NCBI RefSeq assembly: GCF_900302475.1
Contig: NZ_OMOQ01000001.1
Span: 620,001-684,000 of the forward strand
Direction: 5' to 3'
DNA from: Defluviimonas aquaemixtae
GTDB taxonomy: Bacteria; Pseudomonadota; Alphaproteobacteria; Rhodobacterales; Rhodobacteraceae
Length of the DNA: 64,000 bases
Shown here: positions 39,238 to 48,645 of the stretch, in pieces
Layout: each line of letters opens with the position of its first letter
How positions within the stretch are numbered: the first letter of the stretch is position 1
Program-made: the position numbers and the translations under genes
The notes under the pieces: generated by a model
Databases searched by the model: none
What the model saw: the letters and a program-made list of their open reading frames with translations, nothing else
Told to the model about the DNA's origin: nothing

Positions 39238-40227
39238 ATGAGCGCGTCGCTGCCCAAGGTCGAGTTGCACCTGCATCTCGAAGGCGCCGCGCCGCCCGCG
39301 TTCATCCGCGGCCTTGCCGCCGAGAAGAAGATCGACATCTCGGGCATCTTCGACGAGCGGGGTAACTACGCCTACCGCGACTTCTGGCACTTCCTGACGG
39401 TCTACGAGGCCGCGACCGCGGTCCTGACGACGCCCGAGGACTACCACCGCCTAACGCTCGCGGTGCTGGAAGAAAGCGCGGCTTCGGGGGTTGTCTACTC
39501 CGAGGCCTTCATCAGCCCCGACTTCTGCGGTGGGCGGGACCTGTCGGCCTGGCGCGACTACCTTCACGCGATCCGCGAGGCGGCGGATCTGGCCGAACGG
39601 CGCCACAGCATCGTGCTTAGGGGCATCGTCACGCCGATCCGCCATTTTGGGCCGGACAAGGCGAAGGAGGCGGCGCTGTGCGCCGCCGAAACGGCCGGTG
39701 ACTGGCTGGTCGGCTTCGGGCTGGCGGGTGATGAAAAGTCTGGCAAACCCAAAGACTTCGCCTGGTCTTTTGATGCGGCCCGCGAGGCGGGGCTGCGGCT
39801 GACGTGCCATGCGGGAGAATGGGGCGGGCCCGACAGCGTGCGCGCTGCCATCCGCGACCTGCGCGTGGAGCGCATCGGCCACGGCGTGCGCGCGATCGAG
39901 GATCTTGCGCTGGTGGATGAGATCGCCGAGGCGGGGATTGTGCTGGAGCTCTGCCCCGGTTCGAACGTCGCGCTGGGGCTTTACAAGGATTACCGGTCCC
40001 ATCCAATTGATCGTCTGCGCGAACGCGGAGTTAGGGTGACGGTTTCGACCGACGATCCGCCCTTCTTTCACACAACGATGGCGCTGGAATACGACCGTCT
40101 GGCCGAGGCCTTCGATTGGGATGATGGTGTCTTCCATGAGATTGCGAAGACCTCGGCAGAAGCCGCGTTCTGCACATTCAAAACACGTGAGAAGATACTA
40201 AAGAGACTGGAGAAAACCGATGCATGA
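39238..40227 (+). CDS. add: Adenosine deaminase
   Basis: 329-residue zinc amidohydrolase converting adenosine to inosine. Metal and catalytic motifs are [35 protein letters not shown] and VSTDDPPFF. The start is the ATG at 39238; the frame is open well upstream but that stretch runs through deoB and the repeats. The 3' end overlaps upp by eight bases. Bacterial homologues include adenine deaminases of the same fold, but the residues fit adenosine deaminase. Confidence 0.93.
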   Translation: MSASLPKVELHLHLEGAAPPAFIRGLAAEKKIDISGIFDERGNYAYRDFWHFLTVYEAATAVLTTPEDYHRLTLAVLEESAASGVVYSEAFISPDFCGGRDLSAWRDYLHAIREAADLAERRHSIVLRGIVTPIRHFGPDKAKEAALCAAETAGDWLVGFGLAGDEKSGKPKDFAWSFDAAREAGLRLTCHAGEWGGPDSVRAAIRDLRVERIGHGVRAIEDLALVDEIAEAGIVLELCPGSNVALGLYKDYRSHPIDRLRERGVRVTVSTDDPPFFHTTMALEYDRLAEAFDWDDGVFHEIAKTSAEAAFCTFKTREKILKRLEKTDA

Positions 40228-40852
40228 GCATCTGACCGTCGTGACCCATCCGCTCGTGCAGCACAAGCTTACCCTCATGCGGGAGAAGGAGACTTCCACC
40301 AATTCCTTCCGCCGGCTCCTGCGCGAGATCAGCCAGCTTCTGGCCTACGAGATCACGCGTGAAATGGAGATGACGACGAAGCATATCGAGACGCCGCTTT
40401 GTCCGATGGACGCACCGGTGATCGACGGAAAGAAGCTGGCGCTCATTTCGATCCTGAGGGCGGGCAACGGGCTTCTGGACGGCGTTTTGGAGCTCATCCC
40501 GGCTGCGCGGGTGGGCTTCGTCGGGCTTTACCGGGATGAGAAGACTCTTCAGCCGGTACAGTACTACTACAAGGTGCCGTCCGAGCTTGAGAACCGTCTC
40601 GTGATCGCGCTAGATCCGATGCTGGCGACCGGGAATTCCTCGGCCGCGGCGGTGGAACTGCTGAAGAGGTCGGGCGCCACGAACATCCGTTTCATGTGCC
40701 TTCTGGCCGCGCCAGAAGGGATCGCTAGGATGAAAAAGTCGCATCCCGACGTTCCGATCGTCACAGCGGCTGTGGATGAGCGGCTGAACGAGCATGGATA
40801 TATTGTACCGGGGCTAGGGGATGCGGGTGATCGCATGTTCGGTACTAAATAG
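40220..40852 (+). CDS. upp: Uracil phosphoribosyltransferase
   Basis: 210 residues; makes UMP from uracil and PRPP, completing pyrimidine salvage. Signatures are [18 protein letters not shown], the PRPP loop [18 protein letters not shown] and the uracil-binding [15 protein letters not shown] at the C terminus. Last gene of the cdd-deoA-deoB-add-upp operon, translationally overlapping add. A short U-rich run follows the stop. Confidence 0.98.
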   Translation: MHEHLTVVTHPLVQHKLTLMREKETSTNSFRRLLREISQLLAYEITREMEMTTKHIETPLCPMDAPVIDGKKLALISILRAGNGLLDGVLELIPAARVGFVGLYRDEKTLQPVQYYYKVPSELENRLVIALDPMLATGNSSAAAVELLKRSGATNIRFMCLLAAPEGIARMKKSHPDVPIVTAAVDERLNEHGYIVPGLGDAGDRMFGTK

Positions 40853-40918
40853 GCCGTTTTTCCTTTACTCATCGCCAGGCCTTTGGCATCCTGCCGCCAA
40901 CGAACGATGAGGCGGAAT

Positions 40919-41878
40919 ATGCAGGTGATCCGGGTTGTTTTGGCCGCACTCGTGGCGGTTGCGGGGACGGGCACGGGGGCGCAAGCGCAGGTTGGGGGGC
41001 CGAGGGAAGCGCCGCCGGCCGACTATGCCGGCAATCAGTATGTCGACAGCGGCGGCTGCGCTTTTGTCCGGGCCGGAATCGGGGGGCAGGTGACCTGGAT
41101 TCCGCGTCTCGGGCGCGACCGGCAGCCCGTCTGCGGTCTGGAGCCTTCCCTGTCGGCAGGCGCCGCACCCGCAGCTCAACCCGAAGCGCCGTCCCCGACT
41201 CCGAGCGCGCCGGCGACGGCGGAGGCCACCGTGCGGGCCGCCGCTGCACCCGCGGCGGCGGTTATGGCAGCGCCTGCGAAGAAGCGGGCGCGGAAGGCCG
41301 CGCCCACGGGCACGCGTCTGGTCCGGGTCCGCACCGTTGGTAAGGCCGCGACCTATTGCGTCGAAGGCATCGATGCGGCGCAGCGCTATCTCTTGAGCGA
41401 CGGGCGGCGGGTGACCCAATGCGCCGAAGAGACCGAGGGCGAGCCGGTGGCCTATCTGAACGGGCTGGGCGTGCCGGGACTGACCGTCGAACCGAACGCG
41501 CCTCGCGCGGCCGATGCGCGGCGCGCGGAGAAGGCCGACAGAGGCGACTACCGTGTGGTCTGGTCGAACGGAAAGCTGAGTCCCGCGGGGCAGGCCGCGA
41601 AGGCAAGCGGCCGGGCGACGGGGTCCACGAAGGCGTCCGCGAGCGGTCACGGCGCACGCTACGTCCAGGTCGGCGCCTACGCGGAGCCCGCGAATGCAGA
41701 CCGCGCTGTCGCCGGGCTGAAGGCGATGGGCCTGCCGGTCGCCACCGCCCGCGAACATGTCGGGCGGAAGCCTGTCCGCACGGTTCTTGCCGGCCCCTTC
41801 GCCGATGACGCCGCGCTGGCCGCCGCATTGACGACGGCGCGCCGGAACGGCTACGCGGACGCCTTCGCGCGCCGTTAG
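40919..41878 (+). CDS. Secreted SPOR-domain protein
   Basis: 319 residues from the ATG at 40919 (ATG 40907 is an alternative with a more basic start). A signal peptide ending AQAQ is followed by a cysteine-containing domain (DSGGCAFVRAG, RQPVCGL), an Ala/Pro-rich linker, a second cysteine pair (TYCVEG, TQCAEE) and a C-terminal SPOR domain (ARYVQVGAYAEPANADRAVA). SPOR domains bind denuded peptidoglycan at division sites, so a cell-envelope role at the septum is likely. The gene may be monocistronic: it follows upp by about 65 bases and is convergent with its right neighbour. Confidence 0.85.
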   Translation: MQVIRVVLAALVAVAGTGTGAQAQVGGPREAPPADYAGNQYVDSGGCAFVRAGIGGQVTWIPRLGRDRQPVCGLEPSLSAGAAPAAQPEAPSPTPSAPATAEATVRAAAAPAAAVMAAPAKKRARKAAPTGTRLVRVRTVGKAATYCVEGIDAAQRYLLSDGRRVTQCAEETEGEPVAYLNGLGVPGLTVEPNAPRAADARRAEKADRGDYRVVWSNGKLSPAGQAAKASGRATGSTKASASGHGARYVQVGAYAEPANADRAVAGLKAMGLPVATAREHVGRKPVRTVLAGPFADDAALAAALTTARRNGYADAFARR

Positions 41879-41908
41879 CCCGATTGCTCCGGCTGGCGAC
41901 GCCGGTGC

Positions 41909-42928
41909 CTATTCGGCGCAGATCCCTTGCAGCGCGACCCATTCGGTGTCCGACAGGATCGGCGCTGGCGCGGCCCGACCGCGATAGGGATCGGCCTCGA
42001 TGAGGCCGAGAACCGACTCGCCGCTCGGGTCCAGAGTGTAGGCATAGGGCGTCGTCGGCACTCCCGCATCCGTGAAGCGGGCGAGAAGCGCGGCGTCGGT
42101 GACCGGCAGAGGATCGGCGCGCAGCAGCACCTCGCCGTATCCGTGTACGGTGTCGGCAGGAAGATCGCCGGTCGTCAGAAGCGTGAGCGTGGCCCGCAGG
42201 CCGGCATGGTCGAGAATCCCGATCAGTGGGTCAGAGACCGTGCGGCGCGCGTCCTCGGCCAGGATGGTCCCGGCGGCGACGTGCGGCGTCTCGAGCCTTT
42301 CGACGAGCGCGCGCGGCAGAAGGACCACGCCGCCCGGCAGGTGCCGGGTCCGCGAGAGGCCCTCAGGCAGGACGAACAGCCGGTCGCGCGCGCCGAAGAG
42401 CCGGTCGCTCAGACGGGCCAGCGCCTCGGCCCCTTCGGACCCGCCGCAGGGCGTACCGGTGAGCCGGGTGAGATCGGCGAGTGCGATGCGCCCGATTTCC
42501 TGCCGTTTGGAGAAGGGCAGGGCGGCGGCGGTGTGGCTGACGAGCGCGCGCGGCATCCAAAAGAGGCCGACCGCGAGAATGACCAGAAGAATTGCGCCGA
42601 GGATGAACCCGCGGAGCCGGCCGGGATGCGGCCGCCGCGCCTCGATCAGCGCGTGCACCCGCTCGACCGCGGCGATCATCTCCTTGTCCTCGAGTTCCAG
42701 TTCCTCGCCCGCGTCGGGACCGGGCGCGTAGCGCGCCGGCATGCGGCCCGGATTGACGCGGGTCACGGCGGGAAGCGACCAGTGGGCGAGCGCCCGGCCG
42801 GACCGCGCCTCGGAAATCACGAGCGTGGCGTCGCCGAACGAGACGGCAACCTCGCGGCGCTGCGCGTCGGGCGTGTCGCGCCACAGGCCGGTGCATTCCA
42901 GCCGCTGGTATTCCTTGAGCGCCGTCAC
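41909..42928 (-). CDS. Single-pass membrane protein of unknown function
   Basis: 339 residues from the GTG at 42928 (LKEYQRLECTGLWRDTPDAQ follows the start). A cytoplasmic N-terminal domain of about 130 residues (EVAVSFGDATLVISEARSGR) is followed by one transmembrane helix (GFILGAILLVILAVGLFW) and a periplasmic domain. The latter contains GVVLLPRALVE and VAAGTILAEDAR, loosely like a metalloprotease-type fold, but without a clear HExxH. I recall this as a conserved hypothetical of Rhodobacteraceae; no function can be assigned. Confidence 0.8.
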   Translation of the reverse strand: MTALKEYQRLECTGLWRDTPDAQRREVAVSFGDATLVISEARSGRALAHWSLPAVTRVNPGRMPARYAPGPDAGEELELEDKEMIAAVERVHALIEARRPHPGRLRGFILGAILLVILAVGLFWMPRALVSHTAAALPFSKRQEIGRIALADLTRLTGTPCGGSEGAEALARLSDRLFGARDRLFVLPEGLSRTRHLPGGVVLLPRALVERLETPHVAAGTILAEDARRTVSDPLIGILDHAGLRATLTLLTTGDLPADTVHGYGEVLLRADPLPVTDAALLARFTDAGVPTTPYAYTLDPSGESVLGLIEADPYRGRAAPAPILSDTEWVALQGICAE

Positions 42929-43276
42929 GGCGGGGTGGGCCTGCTCGCTGCCTCTGTTGGCGGGCAGGATAGCCGATCGCGCGCGCGCGAACAATCGGCG
43001 CGGGGACGGGCCCAGGCCGCTTCTGCGGCGCGAGCCCTGGCGGGTCGTCCCCGCAGACGAAACGATTCGTGCCCGGCATGGTCGAATGTCGACAAATCGC
43101 TTATGCTGCCGCCAAACGCGGCAAGTAACTTCGTGTGCGTGCGACGTAGCCAGCGATTTGGCGCCGTGTCACAAATCGCTCAAGTTAACGATGCTAGGTC
43201 AGCTTCTGTTCGTGCCGCGCGCGGCCCGTCCGGACGTGCACATCCCGCAAAACAAGATGACGAGGAGCTGGCTGCT
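42929..43276. promoter_or_regulatory. phoX upstream region with repeated CAAATCGCT
   Basis: The 348-base divergent gap carries CAAATCGCT at 43093-43101 and 43172-43180 and its complement AGCGATTTG at 43152-43160, the last two forming an inverted repeat. The two direct copies sit in similar contexts, GTCGACAAATCGCTTA and TGTCACAAATCGCTCA, the second with loose resemblance to a Pho box. This is probably the regulatory region of phoX. Confidence 0.45.
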
Positions 43277-45157
43277 ATGGACAAGAAAACCCTGATCGAT
43301 CTCACTTGGGACGAGTTCGACGAACACCGGGACCCGCGCCCCGCGGAGAGCGAGTTCGACAAGGTCGTCGAACGCGCGATTTCGCGTCGCGGCTTCATGG
43401 GCGGCGTGCTCGCGTTCGGGTCCGGCGCTGCGGTCTTCGGTTCGGGGCTTCTGGGATCGGCGGGCAAGGCCTTGGCCGGCAGTACGGCGTTTCCGTTCGA
43501 ACCGATCGGCATCGCGACGGATTTCGACGTTCACGTCCCGAGCGGCTACGCTTGGAAGACCGTCGTCCGGTGGGGCGATCCGCTGTTTTCCGATGCCGAG
43601 GGCGCCTATTCGCCAGACACCGGCGTTTCGCCCGCGATCTCGGACATGGTCTTTGGCGAGAACACCGACGGCATGTCGCTTTTCGAGGTCGACGGCCGCG
43701 AGCTGATCGCAGTGAATTCCGAATATGTGAACCCGAAGATCAACCTGCCCGCCGCCTCTGAAGGCATGCCGCAATCGGCCGAAGAAGTGATGCTTCTGAA
43801 GAACCTTCAGGGCGTCACCGTCATGGAAGTCGCCGACAAGGGCGACGGCTATGAGGTCGTGATCGACAGCCCCTACAACCGCCGGATCACACACGAGACA
43901 CAGATGACCATGGACGGCCCCGCCGCGGGTTCCGATCTGGTCAAGACCAATGCCGATCCGGAGGGCATGTCGCCCAAGGGCACAATGAACAATTGCGGAT
44001 CCGGCAAGTCGCTCTGGGGCACGTATCTGACCTGCGAAGAGAACTTCAACGGCTATTTCGGCGCGAGCGGCGATTACGAGGTGACCGACGATTTCGAGCG
44101 CTACGGCATCGGCGGCGAGGGCCGCTACGGCTATGAGACGTTCGATGCGCGCTATGACCTCTCGCAAGAGCCGAACGAGCCCTACCGCCACGGCTGGGTG
44201 ACGGAGATCGATCCGAGCGATCCCCAGAGCACGCCTGTCAAGCACACCTCGCTTGGCCGGTTCAAGCATGAGAACGCCGAGATGGTGCAGGCCGCCGATG
44301 GCCGGATCGTCGTCTATATGGGCGACGATGAGCGCGGCGAGTTCATGTACAAGTATGTCTCGAACGGGACCTGGGCCGAGGGGCAGCCGACCGACGGCCT
44401 TCTGTCCGACGGCACGCTCTACGTCGCAAAGTTCAACGACGACCAGACCGGCGAGTGGCTGGCGCTGACGCCGGAGACCACCGGCATGGCGATCGAGGAG
44501 ATTCTCATCCACGCCCGCATCGCCGGTTCCAAGGTTGGTGCCACGACGATGGACAGGCCCGAGTGGATCGCCGCGAATCCCATGAAGGCGGAAGCCTATT
44601 GCGCGTTGACCAACAACAAGAACCGGGGCGTGAAGCCGAATGCCGGTGGCGACGAGACGCCGGTAAATGGCCCCAACCCGCGCGAGACCAACAACTTCGG
44701 CCAGATCGTGCGCTGGGTGCCCGCGGGCGACGATCACGGGGCCGACGCGTTTTCGTGGGATCTGTTCGTCATGGCCGGCAACCCGACCGTCTACGGCAAT
44801 GTCTATGGCGGCTCGGACAACGTCACCGAGGGCAACATGTTCAACTCGCCGGACGGGATGCAGTTCGATTCGACCGGCCTTCTCTGGATCCAGACCGACG
44901 GCGATGACAGCAACGAGGGCGAGTTTGCCGGCATGGGCAACAACCAGATGCTCGTCGGCAACCCCGAGACCGGCGAGATAGCCCGCTTCATGACCGTCCC
45001 GACCGGGGCGGAGGTGACGGGTCTCTGCTGGTCGCTCGACCGCAAGGTCGCCTTCGTCGGCGTCCAGCATCCGGGCGGCAGCTGGCCCGACGGCGCCGGC
45101 AAGCCCCGGTCGTCCGTGATCGCGGTCTGGCGGGAAGACGGCCAGCCTGTCGGCTAG
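43277..45157 (+). CDS. phoX: PhoX-family alkaline phosphatase
   Basis: 626 residues. The twin-arginine signal (ISRRGFMGGVLAFGSGAAVF) sends the folded enzyme to the periplasm. PhoX enzymes are calcium/iron-dependent alkaline phosphatases that release phosphate from organic esters. Family stretches include TMNNCGSGKSLWGTYLTCEENFNG in parts, HGWVTEIDPSD, RFKHENAEMV and WIQTDGDDSNEGEF. The start is the ATG at 43277 after GAGGAG. A much longer open frame upstream runs antisense through the neighbouring gene and is not part of the protein. A hairpin follows the stop. Confidence 0.94.
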   Translation: MDKKTLIDLTWDEFDEHRDPRPAESEFDKVVERAISRRGFMGGVLAFGSGAAVFGSGLLGSAGKALAGSTAFPFEPIGIATDFDVHVPSGYAWKTVVRWGDPLFSDAEGAYSPDTGVSPAISDMVFGENTDGMSLFEVDGRELIAVNSEYVNPKINLPAASEGMPQSAEEVMLLKNLQGVTVMEVADKGDGYEVVIDSPYNRRITHETQMTMDGPAAGSDLVKTNADPEGMSPKGTMNNCGSGKSLWGTYLTCEENFNGYFGASGDYEVTDDFERYGIGGEGRYGYETFDARYDLSQEPNEPYRHGWVTEIDPSDPQSTPVKHTSLGRFKHENAEMVQAADGRIVVYMGDDERGEFMYKYVSNGTWAEGQPTDGLLSDGTLYVAKFNDDQTGEWLALTPETTGMAIEEILIHARIAGSKVGATTMDRPEWIAANPMKAEAYCALTNNKNRGVKPNAGGDETPVNGPNPRETNNFGQIVRWVPAGDDHGADAFSWDLFVMAGNPTVYGNVYGGSDNVTEGNMFNSPDGMQFDSTGLLWIQTDGDDSNEGEFAGMGNNQMLVGNPETGEIARFMTVPTGAEVTGLCWSLDRKVAFVGVQHPGGSWPDGAGKPRSSVIAVWREDGQPVG

Positions 45158-45175
45158 GCCTGAAGATTAAGCTTA

Positions 45176-45202
45176 CCGGCGGCGCCCAAAGGGCGCCACC
45201 GG
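45176..45202. terminator. Bidirectional hairpin between phoX and the acyl-CoA ligase
   Basis: Arms GGCGCCC and GGGCGCC around AAA (45181-45197), extended outward by CCGG on both sides. It lies between convergent genes and can form on either strand; no T-run follows. Confidence 0.55.
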
Positions 45203-45231
45203 CCTCCGCGAGGGAAGGCGCGCGCCGCCCG

Positions 45232-46857
45232 TCAGAGCGTTTTCGCGAGCACCCTGAGTTCAAACTTCTGGACCTTGCCGGTCGAGGTTTTCGGCAGTTC
45301 CTGAAAGACCACGCGCTTCGGCGTCTTGAACCCAGCGAGCCGCTCTCGAACGAAGGCGATGAGTTCGTCTTCCGTCGCCTCTCCGCCCTCCTTAAGCTCG
45401 ACGAAGGCGCAAGGGACCTCGCCCCATTTCTCGTCCGGCTTGGCCACGACGGCGCAGAGCGACACCGCCGGGTGGTGCATCAACGCGCCCTCGACCTCGA
45501 CCGACGAGACGTTTTCGCCGCCCGAGATGATGATGTCCTTGGCGCGGTCGGTGATCTTCATGTAGCCGTCCTCATGCTGGAAGGCGATGTCGCCGGAGCG
45601 GAAGAAGCCGCCCTTGAACGCTTCGGCCGTGGCCTTGGGGTTCTTGTAGTACCCCTTCATCACCGCGTTGCCGCGGATCGCGATTTCGCCCAGCGTCTTG
45701 CCGTCGCGCGGAACGGGCACGCCCTTGTCGTCATGGACCGAGATGTCCTCCATGAACGGCATAAGTATTCCGGTTCGGGCCTTGATCGCGGCGCGCTCGG
45801 CTTGCGGCACGCCGTCCCACTCGGCGCGCCACAGGCATTCGGTGACGTGGCCGTAGGTCTCCGTCAGCCCGTAGACCTGGGTGACGCGGAATCCGAGCGG
45901 CTCGATGGCGGCCAGCGTCGCTGCGGGAGGCGGCGCGCCGGCGGTGAACACCTCGACGACATGGTCGAAGTCGCGCCGGTCGCCCGGCTTCGCGTTGATG
46001 ATCGAGTTCAGCACGATCGGCGCGCCGCCGAGATGTGTCACGCCCTCGTCGGCGATGGCGTCGTAGATGTTCTTCGCGGTCACGTCGCGGCAGCAGACGA
46101 GCGTGCCGCCCACCGCCGGCATCATCCAGGTGTGGCACCAGCCGTTGCAGTGGAACAAGGGCACGATGGTCAGGTAGACGGGCCGGATGCCCACCGACCA
46201 GGTCACGGCGGTGCCCATCGCCAGGAGGTACGCGCCGCGGTGATGATAGACGACCCCCTTTGGACGGCCCGTCGTGCCGGATGTGTAGTTGAGAGCGAGG
46301 CTTTCCCATTCGTCCTTGGGCATGATCCAGGGCTGGGAGGGATCGCCTTCCGCCAGAAGCGCCTCGTACTCGGTGTGGCGCCCCGTGGCCGGGAAGCCCG
46401 CCTCGGGATCGGCGACCTCGATGATCTCGGGGCCGGGCCCCTCCATCTCGGCGATCGCCGCCTCGGCGAGCGGCAGGAGTGCCGTGTCGACGAGCGCGAT
46501 CTTCGCCTCGCCATGGCCGAAGATGTAGGACACTGTGTCGGTGTCGAGCCGCGTGTTGATCGTGTTCAGCACCGCGCCGGCGGCCGGGATGCCGAAATGC
46601 GCCTCTGCCTGGGCGGGCACGTTCGGAAGCAGAGTGGCCACGACATCGCCAGGGCTGACTCCGCGCCGGGCGAGCGCGGAGGCCAGGCGGCTCACCCGGT
46701 CGCGGTATACGGCATAGGTCCGGCGGGTGTTTCGGTAGACGACCGCCGTCTCGGGGCCGAAGACGTCGCCCGCGCGCGCGAGAAACGAAAGCGGCGTGAG
46801 TGGCACGAAGTTTGCCTCGTTCCTTTCGAGCGCCGTTTCGTCCGCCATCCAGCCCAT
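45232..46857 (-). CDS. AMP-forming acyl-CoA ligase, DmdB-like
   Basis: 541 residues from the ATG at 46857, preceded by GGGGAGGAC. Motifs are LNYTSGTTGRPKGVVYHH, QVYGLTETYGH, FRSGDIAFQHEDGYMKITDRAKD and the C-terminal PKTSTGKVQKF. The overall pattern (NFVPLTPLSFLARAGDVFG at the N terminus) matches the ligases that include DmdB, the 3-methylmercaptopropionyl-CoA ligase of DMSP demethylation, and related medium-chain acyl-CoA ligases. Other dmd genes are not in the window, so the substrate is uncertain. Divergent from the EamA transporter. Confidence 0.85.
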   Translation of the reverse strand: MGWMADETALERNEANFVPLTPLSFLARAGDVFGPETAVVYRNTRRTYAVYRDRVSRLASALARRGVSPGDVVATLLPNVPAQAEAHFGIPAAGAVLNTINTRLDTDTVSYIFGHGEAKIALVDTALLPLAEAAIAEMEGPGPEIIEVADPEAGFPATGRHTEYEALLAEGDPSQPWIMPKDEWESLALNYTSGTTGRPKGVVYHHRGAYLLAMGTAVTWSVGIRPVYLTIVPLFHCNGWCHTWMMPAVGGTLVCCRDVTAKNIYDAIADEGVTHLGGAPIVLNSIINAKPGDRRDFDHVVEVFTAGAPPPAATLAAIEPLGFRVTQVYGLTETYGHVTECLWRAEWDGVPQAERAAIKARTGILMPFMEDISVHDDKGVPVPRDGKTLGEIAIRGNAVMKGYYKNPKATAEAFKGGFFRSGDIAFQHEDGYMKITDRAKDIIISGGENVSSVEVEGALMHHPAVSLCAVVAKPDEKWGEVPCAFVELKEGGEATEDELIAFVRERLAGFKTPKRVVFQELPKTSTGKVQKFELRVLAKTL

Positions 46858-46952
46858 GCAAAGTCCTCCCCGACCGGCCATGTCGCTTATGGACGCGATT
46901 ATTGCCGCGCCGCCCGCTTCAAGGGAACCGGGATTCGACATTCGGAGACGAT

Positions 46953-47876
46953 ATGACGACGGTCGATCAGATCGGAACAGCCAGCCGCACGCTTTTCGCG
47001 GGCCTGCTGATCCTCGGCTATGCGATGGCGATCGGGTTTACCGACAACTTCGTGCAGGTCATCGCGAAGGAGGCCGGCCTCTGGCAGTTCCACGCGACCC
47101 GCACGGTGATGGGCTTCGCGCTTCTGGGGCTGGCCGCGGCGCCCCTCGGGCTGCGGCTCAGACCGGTACGGTGGGGCCCGGTCGCCGGGCGGAGCCTCCT
47201 GCACGGGACCGCGATGGTGATCTATTTCGGCTGCCTCGCCTTCCTGCCGGTCGCCGTCGTCGCGGCGGGGCTGTTCACCGCTCCGATCTTCACGCTTCTC
47301 ATTTCGCGCTTCGCTTTCGGCATCCCGATCGGCCCCTATCGGATCGCCGCCGTGGCCCTCGGCTTCGTCGGCGTGGTGCTTGTTCTCGGCCCGGGGCAGG
47401 GGGCCGCGATCGGCCCAGCCACCGTGTTGCCTGTTGCGGCCGGCGCGCTCTATGCGCTCGGCAATATCGCCACGCGCGAATGGTGCGCGGAAGAAAGCGC
47501 CGAGACGCTGCTTGCGGGCTTTTTCACGGCGCTCGGACTCTTCGGGGTGATCGGCATGGCGCTGCTGGCACTTCTCCGGCCCGACGTGCCGGAGGGCGCC
47601 GACGGCTTCATCCTGCGCGGGGCCGTCTTGCCCTCGGCGGGGTTCTGGTTCTGGACCTTCGTGCAGGCGGCGGGCTCGCTTCTGGGCGTCGGCATGATGA
47701 TCCGCGCCTACCAGGTCGCCGAGGCGAGCCGGGTGGCGATCTTCGAGTACGTCATCCTGCCCGCCTCGGCCTTCTGGGCCTTCGTGCTCTGGGGCGATCT
47801 CCTGAGCCCGCGCGCCGCCTTCGGCATCGCGCTGATCTTCGCGGCGGGGCTTATCATCGCGCTCCGGGGCCGCTAG
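46953..47876 (+). CDS. EamA-family (DMT) transporter
   Basis: 307 residues with about ten hydrophobic segments and the EamA internal repeat. The start is the ATG at 46953; an open frame further upstream overlaps the divergent ligase gene. Motifs typical of the family are FTAPIFTLLISRFAFG and EASRVAIFEYVILPASAFWA. It is the third DMT-type protein in the window. The next gene begins 11 bases after its stop, so the two are likely co-transcribed. Substrate unknown. Confidence 0.87.
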   Translation: MTTVDQIGTASRTLFAGLLILGYAMAIGFTDNFVQVIAKEAGLWQFHATRTVMGFALLGLAAAPLGLRLRPVRWGPVAGRSLLHGTAMVIYFGCLAFLPVAVVAAGLFTAPIFTLLISRFAFGIPIGPYRIAAVALGFVGVVLVLGPGQGAAIGPATVLPVAAGALYALGNIATREWCAEESAETLLAGFFTALGLFGVIGMALLALLRPDVPEGADGFILRGAVLPSAGFWFWTFVQAAGSLLGVGMMIRAYQVAEASRVAIFEYVILPASAFWAFVLWGDLLSPRAAFGIALIFAAGLIIALRGR

Positions 47877-47887
47877 CCTCGCGGCCC

Positions 47888-48544
47888 ATGATCCTCTCGC
47901 GCGGGCGCCGCTACATCTTCATCCACATCCCCAAGACCGGCGGCACGGCGCTGGCGCTGGCGCTCGAGGACCGTGCGATGAAGGACGACATCCTGATCGG
48001 CGACACGCCCAAGGCGAAGCGGCGCCGGGGCCGGCTGAAGGGGGTCACGGCGACGGGGCGGCTCTGGAAGCATTCCACGCTTGCAGATATCCGCGGCCTC
48101 GCCTCCGACGACGAGATACGTGCGTTCTTCACCTTCACGCTCGTCCGCAATCCATGGGACCGGATGGTGAGCTACTATCACTGGCTGAGGGCGCAGGATT
48201 TCGACCACCCGGCGGTCGCGCTGGCGAAGCGTCTCGATTTCAGCCCGTTCCTGAATGCGCCCGACACCCGCGCCAGCTTCGCGGCGCATCCCTATGCGAG
48301 CTACCTCCGAACCCCGGGGGGCGCCGAGCGCTGCGACCTCTTCGCCCGGCTCGAGCATCTTGAGGAAGACCTGCGCCCGCTCGAGGCCCATCTCGGCTTT
48401 CGCCTCGCGCCGCTTCCGGTCGAGAACCGGTCCGACCGGCAGCGCGACTGGCGCGGCTACTACTCGGATCAAGACCGCGACACCGTCGGCGAACTGTGCT
48501 CCGAAGACATCACCCGCTTCGGCTATGCGTTCGATCCGGCCTGA
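47888..48544 (+). CDS. Sulfotransferase-family protein
   Basis: 218 residues. The PAPS-binding motifs are visible: the 5'-phosphosulfate loop FIHIPKTGGTALALAL near the N terminus and the 3'-phosphate motif TLVRNPWDRMVSYYHW. This is the compact sulfotransferase family (type 2) that transfers sulfate from PAPS to a carbohydrate or other acceptor. The start ATG is at 47888. It may be co-transcribed with the EamA gene. Acceptor unknown. Confidence 0.86.
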   Translation: MILSRGRRYIFIHIPKTGGTALALALEDRAMKDDILIGDTPKAKRRRGRLKGVTATGRLWKHSTLADIRGLASDDEIRAFFTFTLVRNPWDRMVSYYHWLRAQDFDHPAVALAKRLDFSPFLNAPDTRASFAAHPYASYLRTPGGAERCDLFARLEHLEEDLRPLEAHLGFRLAPLPVENRSDRQRDWRGYYSDQDRDTVGELCSEDITRFGYAFDPA

Positions 48545-48545
48545 C

Positions 48546-48577
48546 CTTCTTCTGTTCTCAAATACCTCGCGGGGGTC
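48546..48577 (-). repeat. Dispersed GAGGTAYTTGGG repeat, copy 1
   Basis: On the minus strand this reads GACCCCCGCGAGGTATTTGA followed by GAACAGAAGAAG. It matches the copies at 53419-53447 and 60281-60310, which continue GGGCAATGAAGAAG. It begins two bases after the sulfotransferase stop codon. Confidence 0.65.
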
Positions 48578-48615
48578 GTCCATTGGTGCGCCATTGGTTC
48601 GAGAACCAATGGACG
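48577..48615. repeat. Competing palindromes after the sulfotransferase gene
   Basis: Two overlapping hairpins share one arm. CGTCCATTGGT (48577-48587) pairs with ACCAATGGACG (48605-48615), while CCATTGGTTC (48591-48600) pairs with GAACCAATGG (48603-48612). Only one can form at a time. The element lies between convergent genes and could act as a terminator or RNA switch-like structure. Confidence 0.5.
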
Positions 48616-48645
48616 ACGGGGCGCGACGCCCCCGGTCCCGCCGCC

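Noticed and set aside
41927..43276. Long upstream extension of the phoX reading frame
   Set aside because: Runs antisense through the neighbouring membrane-protein gene; the twin-arginine signal and ribosome-binding site place the start at 43277.
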